A DNA stretch of 64,000 nt, taken from positions 29,366,787 to 29,430,786 of the forward strand of contig NC_072457.1 of assembly GCF_027596085.1 (NCBI RefSeq), given 5' to 3'. The stretch is from Anoplopoma fimbria (Eukaryota; Chordata; Actinopteri; Perciformes; Anoplopomatidae). Within the stretch, counting starts at the first letter, position 1, and every line of letters begins with the position of its first letter. The notes beneath the pieces were generated by a model. The model ran no database searches. It was not told the origin of the DNA and was given only the letters and a program-made list of their open reading frames with translations. The translations under genes and the position numbers were made by a program. Positions 58,178 to 64,000 of this stretch are shown one piece after another.

Positions 58178-58388
58178 AGCGCAAGGTAGAAGTTGGATGG
58201 GCGAGTGATAGTGAAGTGAAACAAGAGGAAATAAAAGCTAAGGTTGAGGCATCGTTCTTAAAGGGTCAGGGAATAATTACTAATAGGAATGCCTGCTCAT
58301 CGGGTGGTCACAGAAATGCATTTAGCAGCACTTAAAATTTTAATTTAGCTATCAAAGGGTACTTTCCTTTCTCTCCTATCTCCCTTTT

Positions 58389-58410
58389 CTCTCTCTCTCT
58401 CTCTCTCTCT
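58389..58410. repeat. (CT)n microsatellite, short
   Basis: Eleven CT units in a pyrimidine-rich run. Confidence 0.93.
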
Positions 58411-59491
58411 ATCATTTGCTATTGCTACACATTAGCAGCTTTCATTTTGATCAAAATACAAAAGCACTGACATTCCCATTAGGCCTTTTTTCAATGGGGT
58501 GTTATTTCAAGGAGAAGAGCACATCAAAAGAGAAAGCACTACTTCGTTTTTTATCTTTATGTTAATCAAATCGGCTTCCCGTCTTTTTTATTCGCTGGTT
58601 TTTCTTTGATTAAACATTGTTCTCTCTTAAATTCAAAAAGCCGTTTACTGCAGCATGTGATTTCTGCTCCTGAACAGCTCAAAGAGGTGACATGTTTTAA
58701 TGGCTGAATGCTTGTAAAACATGTTGAATATCTGTAAACCATTAGCAGGACAAGTGTGTGCAATAGGGTTGGCAACTTAAAGTGAGAGAGTTTGAGAGAG
58801 GAAAATAAAACAACAAAAATATCAACCAAGTGGTAGAAACATTAGGTCAAGTGTCACATTTGAATAAAGTTGAATAGGCTAAATTCAAATTTATTCAAAC
58901 ACAACCCCTGTGGCAAACCGCTTTGTCGAATTAACTTTTGTTTATGAGTGGTGGGCCTCCACTGCCTCACTTGAGTGACACAGTTTTAAAGGCCATATGT
59001 CATTGAGAAAAACAAAGTTCTTTGCACAATTTAATAATTTGTGCTCTCACATTAACAGTTCCTGCTCTCAATTATTACCATATTTTATCGCCTTCATTGT
59101 TCTTTCCTTCTAGTCCTCCTCCCACTCTCAGTGAGGATAGTTTGGCTTCATTAATTGTTCGTAATAATTTGATGATTCAGCAGATGTCATGTAGTTCAAG
59201 AAACAACTTGGATTCAGAATTCTGGAGTTTCTCATTAATGTTTATGCACCTTTGCTAACCTCTACAAGAGTGGAGGCAAATTATATTATACATACAAAAT
59301 AACGGAATTTGTGTGCATGATTTATCAATTTGAGCTCTCTTTGTTATTAAGATGACTGCTCGATCCCATAACATGACTTATGATTTAGTAGTTTAGCCTT
59401 CAAATTTTTGCTTTAATCACTTATATACCATCAATGCAGCACATTCTCACTCAATACCAAACGGTTTCTTTTCAAAATATATTCCAACGTG

Positions 59492-59512
59492 TATATATAT
59501 ATATATATATAT
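59492..59512. repeat. (TA)n microsatellite, short
   Basis: About ten TA units at the end of a repeat fragment. Confidence 0.93.
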
Positions 59513-60574
59513 TATCTAGCTGAAAGCGTGCATCATCTCATAGAGACTGAAATTTTAATATTGAGTTATATTTAATCTATATGGGTTGGTTGTTACATAA
59601 GCATTCATATTTACTCTAAATTTCCCCAAACCTTTTGCAATGAGGAACCAGAACAGAATGCTGCAGGTTGAATAAGGAATTGAGGTGCATCCTCCTGCAC
59701 TTCATGTCTCACTAGTATAGTCAGGGAACAGAACTGCTCAGCAGCCAGTATCAGCTACAGAGGAGGGTAATATATGCTTTGTGCAGCAGTCATGGCTGAC
59801 TGATCACACTCTTGCAACGTCAGTGTTGCATGTGAGTAACGTTAGGGGCAATTTGAAGTCCAATTTTTTTAGCGCTGCTGGAGATTGAGGGAATTAGATT
59901 ACATTTTTTTATGATTATGTAACTGGCTCTAAGCATGAGGGTGGTAAGAGTTTTCTGAGTGCTCTTGTGTAATGACTTACTTCACGAAACACATTACTGT
60001 TGAGCAAGCAGGATACTGGGGGACACAAGGTTTAATTTAGCTGACAGGAATATCCTGCTGGGTCTCTGTAAAATGTCAAAGTCCACAGGTTAAGAGACGA
60101 ATGGATGAATTTTAGGCCTCAAAGAGAGAGACGTCGCATCCAGAATGCATACAAGGAGTGTGAGGATGTATATCAACCTATACAACAGCAATTCATTTTT
60201 GGTTGTACATCCTACTTTTTGAAGTAGGGCACAAATAACTGCAGACTTGAAAATGTTATCTGAAGAGTAGAGTCATCTGATTTGTTATTTTTATTGTAGA
60301 ATTGGGCTGGTTTGAATTTAAATATCTTGCACGCATTAATGCTGCTTCCTGTGCTGGTTCATTTTACTTTCTTTGTATGTGTATAGTCAGCTTGTCATCA
60401 CTTTAATTACTTTGCAGCTCCCATAATTAAGTGTACAGCAGTGGCTGAGCATTGCGATTTCAATTAGATTTTAAACCAACAGTGCTCTAGTTTAATTTTG
60501 ATTTCAAAACATTGATTTATTTGATTTTTCTTTTTGTTCTGCCTGGGCTTGATCAAGGTAATCTGCTTCCACAG

Positions 60575-60634
60575 GGGATGTGCCAGAGAACTGGAATATG
60601 GGCTTCCTGTCTGAATGTAGCCTTGGAGAAAACA
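60575..60634 (+). other. candidate 60-bp internal coding exon
   Basis: The block is preceded by a pyrimidine-containing CTGCTTCCACAG acceptor (AG at 60573-60574) and followed by a consensus donor, ACA then GTAAGT at 60635. It is exactly 60 bp, so skipping would keep frame. In phase 1 it reads DVPENWNMGFLSECSLGEN with no stop; a second frame (MCQRTGIWASCLNVALEKT) is also open. I do not recognise the peptide. The acceptor tract is interrupted by purines, and a window of this size contains some chance pairs of splice-like sites, so this is only the best of several weak candidates. Confidence 0.25.
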
Positions 60635-60909
60635 GTAAGTAAAACAATGACCTGTCTATAGTACACCACCTGGAGAGTACACCTGCACTTAAACACAGAC
60701 ATGCACACAGCTGTTTACATTAACATAAATACACATTCATGTGTGGTTTGGCATTTTTGGACATATCTCAATATACCAACACAGCGAGCATATTATAGGT
60801 TAATATGCACACACAATGGGAAAAATACAGCTGTCACCCACACCTGTTTATGTTGCCCTGGTTGCATGTGTCTGCATCATCTGATTGTAATGGAAGAGCT
60901 TTGCATAAG

Positions 60910-60910
<1 letters not shown>

Positions 60911-60976
<66 letters not shown>

Positions 60977-61020
60977 GCACACGCACACGCGCACACGCAC
61001 AAGCACAAGCACACACACGC
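60911..61020. repeat. (CA)n passing into CGCA and AAGCAC variants
   Basis: Pure CA to about 60972, then mixed ACGC, ACACGC and AAGCAC units to 61020. The 173-codon frame over it is translated repeat. Confidence 0.96.
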
Positions 61021-61071
61021 TCACAACATGCAGGCAAATTCATTCAAATACTTAGTTGCAAAAATGCGCAT

Positions 61072-61113
61072 ACACACACACACACGCACACACACACACA
61101 CATATACACGCAC
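61072..61113. repeat. imperfect (CA)n microsatellite
   Basis: A CA run with CGCA, TATA and CG interruptions, about 50 bp after the previous tract. Confidence 0.93.
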
Positions 61114-62399
61114 AGGGTTCTCCAGGGCTGCTGTGTCTGGCGGGGGTCCAGTGCTGGAGTGGTTCTGCTCTAGAGAACGGCAGGCCCTGTCTACGGCCCA
61201 TCAATCAAACCCTCCCGGCTAAACCTTCCCCTCTCTCCTCCTCTCTCCCTTCCTCCACCATCCCTCTTTCCCATCCCTCTGTGTCTCCCTCCCTCTCATC
61301 TTCTCTATTCCTCCAATAAATCTACCACTCTGTATACCAATACCAGTCTGTATACCAAATTTCCCATGCACCACCTCACCTTTGTTAATCTCCCTCCTAT
61401 TCTCTCTGCGCTCTCTCTTTGAATCTTAAACTCCCATCTCTCCACAAACCTATTCTTCCCCTCTGCATATTTAAATGGTTCTGTACTCGTAGACACTCCC
61501 TACACCTATTCTTCCATTTCCCGTCACCCCAGAGGCTTACCCATCCCTTTACTTACTCTCTCTCTCTCTCTCTCTCCACCACCCTCCTGTCTTTTTGCCT
61601 CCTTCTATCTCTTCCTCCCGCTCTCCTGATTGATGCAAGCAGACGGCCTCCATCAGTGTTTTATACATAATCCAAATAAAGATATGCTTGTGCCTGCATT
61701 TTTGAAAGTCTTAGCCAGCCCCTCACACGATGTGCTGACAGAGGATTCACAATATGCGTAGACACACACGCACGATGGTGCGTATATATGCACATGCAAA
61801 CATGCACACTCATTCAGGGACACATTGAAAAACACACATCGTCAAAGGATTATTTCTAAAAAGTTATGGCAGACAAGACAAAAACACTGTGTGGTTATGT
61901 GAGGTCATATATTAATTTGTATGTGCGCATGGGCCGGTGTGTCTTATTTGTGTATTTATGAGGGGCTGAGACATAATGTGCATTTAAATGGCTGTGTTAA
62001 ATAATGCTGACACATCTCCTTCTTCTCTTGATGTCCCATCCATACCAAAGCAGCAAAGCAGGATGAATATAAAGCTTTATGGAGACACATAGGAAATGTG
62101 ATGCTCCTTTCTGTACCTCCCCACCAGGTAAATACTCCAATGAAAGAATAAGAGAAGGATTTTCATCCACTAGAATTAATGCTAATTTATCTAATCAAGG
62201 AATACTGTTATATTAATTCAGTCATTGGGCAAATTGAATGTTACCAACATATCAACCTTTCAGCACAATATTCTCATCATTGTGTCTTCAGTTATCAGAA
62301 CTAAGCTGTAAAATAATTGTGCAACATGATCTCATCCCTACTTGTCATATTTTGCCAGTGGCTTCCTTTTGGGTAGTATCTTGTCCGGAAGGTTTGGGC
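61114..62399. other. non-coding stretch, pyrimidine-rich in its first part
   Basis: Positions 61218-61640 are strongly C/T-rich on the plus strand and include (TC)n at 61556-61576. No gene is recognised. The frames here are Ser/Pro/Leu-rich because of the bias. Confidence 0.45.
61556..61576. repeat. (TC)n microsatellite, short
   Basis: About ten TC units inside a long pyrimidine-rich region. Confidence 0.93.
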
Positions 62400-62704
62400 G
62401 CAGTTAACGTTGTGGTTATTATTGTAAACTGGTTGCAGTTAACTTTGTAACACATGGTAAGGATCATGAAACTGTTGCGGTAAATGTTGTGAATTGGTCA
62501 CTGTCGAAGTTGTAACACAGTTGCAGGTACCTTTGTAACAAGTGGTAAATGTTTGGTAATGATCGAGTTAACGTTGTAGGGCGGTAGCGATTCACTTTGT
62601 AACACAAGGTTATTGTTGTGACACGGTCGCACTTAACACTGAAGCACGCGGTTCGTTGTGACGGGGTTAATGTTGTAACACCCGCTTAACATTGTGAAAC
62701 CAGG
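62400..62704 (+). repeat. degenerate tandem array of about 40-bp units with GTTAACGTTGTAACAC cores
   Basis: Words of the type CAGTTAACGTTGT, CAGTTAACTTTGTAACAC, GAAGTTGTAACACAGTTG, GAGTTAACGTTGTAGG, CACTTTGTAACACAAGG, GTTAATGTTGTAACACC and CTTAACATTGTGAAACC recur every 18-45 bp. The pattern is an old tandem repeat with short sub-units of about 20 bp and many substitutions. It leads without a break into the dispersed repeat at 62705, so it may be that element's own tandem part. Confidence 0.75.
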
Positions 62705-62985
62705 CAGTTAGATTTAGGGTTTAGGCAACAAACTACTTGGTTGGGTTTCACAAAACACATCATGGTTATGTTTTAGACAAATATGCTTGTTATGTATCTT
62801 AAGCTACGGACGTAATGTCATGTGACTCAGTGACGTAACGTCACATGAAATCCCTATCACCTACCCTTATTGGACTTTCTTGCTATTAATAACTCAACTG
62901 TAGCTCTGTGTAACTAACAATGATGCAGATGGGTTTACCATTTAATCCAGTGTGTCTCATACAGAAGCTTAGAGTGCCTTGTATG
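62705..62985 (+). repeat. teleost dispersed repeat (GTTAGGTTTAGG-type), second plus-strand copy
   Basis: GTTAGATTTAGGGTTTAGGC, AACAAACTACTTGGTTGGGT, ATCATGGTTATG and, further on, AATGATGCAGATGGGTTTAC line up in order with 53251-53575. A 9-bp inverted repeat lies at 62818-62848. Confidence 0.72.
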
Positions 62986-63059
62986 TCAAATACGAATGCA
63001 CAAGCGTCATTGTTTTGAAGCCCTGGGAGTGAGAGCAGGTATCAGGTATTACTCTGTAA

Positions 63060-63241
63060 CTTCCAAATGTCAAAATGTCCTTGAGCAAGAACCCATGGTG
63101 CTCCCGATGGGCAGGCTAGTGCCTTGCATGCCATTGGTGTATAACTGCATGTGCAAATTGGCCAAGAAGAGACACATTGTAAGGCGCTTTGTCCTGTAAG
63201 GTAGATTAATGTTTTATGAATGCAGTCCATATACCATTTAC
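63060..63241 (+). mobile_element. SINE, 3' body and tail (5' tRNA-like head not resolved)
   Basis: TGTCCTTGAGCAAGAACCCA, GTGCTCCCGATGGGCAGGCT, GCCTTGCATGCCATTGGTGT, GTAAGGCGCTTTGTCCTGTA, AGGTAGATTAATG and TGCAGTCCATATACCATTTA follow the order of a common teleost SINE body. A convincing A or B box upstream (63010-63060) is not seen, so the head is diverged or truncated. It shares only the TCCTTGAGCAAGA word with the SINE at 3721, so the two are different subfamilies or families. Confidence 0.75.
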
Positions 63242-64000
63242 AAGGCAAGACAAGATGATTTGTATAGGACTTCTCAAAAATAGAGGCTTAACCTTGAGAA
63301 ATATATACCTGACAGATCAAGGCAGCTGATCATATTGATGCAACAGTCACACACAAAAGTCCCTTTCAGACATATGTCTTTGTACATCAAATACGCAGCC
63401 TGGTCAATTTTACGTAAAAGTCACAATGGCAATCTCACTGTAACATTTCTGTATTACTTTCAACACAGTAGTCTCAACTGAATGCAATCTGATAAATGTA
63501 AAAGCTGCAGCAGCACGGAATGAAACTGAGAAAAATGCACGACTTGCAACACCTTCTCACATTACTGTAATAAATGTATACTTATCAACTCTTATGCACA
63601 AAGAAAAGAAAATTGTTTTAAGATTTCAATAAACTATGAAACAGTGTGTAAGATGCAAAAAGTGCTCTCTTGATAGGGAAATGCATAAGTGGGAGAAGCT
63701 GTGGCGACCGCCCCTCGCACTTACATCGGTGATTAATTAAGGCTTCAACGGCAAAGTTTTACAATCCATTAGTGATGCAGCCTGTGAGAGAACAAAATAT
63801 TCTCTTCTTTCTCCTAATCATAACATCTTTTCCTCACTGCTGCTATCTCTGTCTCTCACACACAAACAAATACCAGGCGTATCCCGCAAGCATTGTCTCC
63901 TTCCATAAAACATTACTTTAACTTTTACGTAGATATGCCAGCAATGTCACGTATACTGTCTAAAAAGAGCTTAAAACCCAGTATTGCCCATATGTTCTCA
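63242..64000. other. non-coding stretch to the window end, nothing recognised
   Basis: No gene or named repeat is visible. Short CA and CT words near 63840-63870 are not a microsatellite. Confidence 0.45.

Larger units (their letters stand above)
58176..60574. other. non-coding stretch, candidate conserved element at 58180-58560
   Basis: Contains (CT)n at 58389-58410 and (TA)n at 59492-59512. Homeodomain-type words (GGAATAATTACTAATAGG, TTTTAATTTAGC, ACATTAGCAG) cluster in non-repetitive sequence at 58180-58560. At 59440-59495 the phrase CATTCTCACTCAATACCAAA followed by CGGTTTCTTTT is a fragment of a known-looking fish repeat. An acceptor-like tract ends at 59113 before an open segment of about 47 codons. 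Confidence 0.4.

Noticed and set aside
60701..61222. 173-codon frame with long His-Thr repeats (and similar frames at 23.7, 34.2, 42.8, 48.3, 50.6 and 52.5 kb)
   Set aside because: These are translations of (CA)n or (TG)n microsatellites, not proteins.

Overview
The window looks like non-coding DNA from a ray-finned fish, probably a spiny-rayed teleost. The evidence is AT-rich sequence with no long conserved open frame, many long (CA)n/(TG)n microsatellites, tRNA-derived SINE sequence, decayed L2-type retrotransposon fragments, and several interspersed repeats whose wording I recognise from teleost genomes without being able to give library names. The longest frames are 194 and 168 codons. 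Neither resembles a known protein, and many other frames are simply translated CA/TG repeats. I found no complete protein gene, no canonical tRNA or rRNA gene, and nothing prokaryotic such as an operon or CRISPR array.

Layout. Positions 1-97 are GC-rich and could be the last coding exon of a plus-strand gene, though this is weak. Positions 1.1-9.6 kb are a graveyard of repeats: an L2-like LINE with a visible YADD motif, a SINE with both Pol III boxes, minus-strand dispersed repeats, a second L2 3' end, a long inverted repeat (two arms of about 138 bp), and a repeat carrying a 28-bp minisatellite that runs into a 100-N assembly gap. Positions 9.6-15 kb are mostly unique. Positions 15-21.4 kb hold further repeat copies, some interrupted or abutting. 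Positions 21.4-38.4 kb mix unique sequence, the first long TG tract, a locally duplicated 100-bp block and a pair of oppositely oriented repeat copies. Positions 38.4-62.4 kb have few recognisable transposon remnants but most of the long CA/TG tracts, together with homeodomain-type ATTA-rich stretches that could be conserved enhancers. Positions 62.4-63.25 kb end the window with a degenerate tandem array, a dispersed repeat and a SINE 3' part.

Taken together this reads as a gene-poor intergenic or large intronic interval. I cannot identify a host gene. The best exon candidate is a 60-bp block at 60575-60634 with good splice sites. I did not find a new biological system. The most unusual objects are the inverted repeat at 8.1-8.5 kb, the repeat with an expanded 28-bp minisatellite, the cluster of duplicated and inverted repeat copies at 33.9-36.2 kb, and the degenerate tandem array at 62.4 kb. 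Repeat family calls rest on recognition by eye and were not searched against a library.
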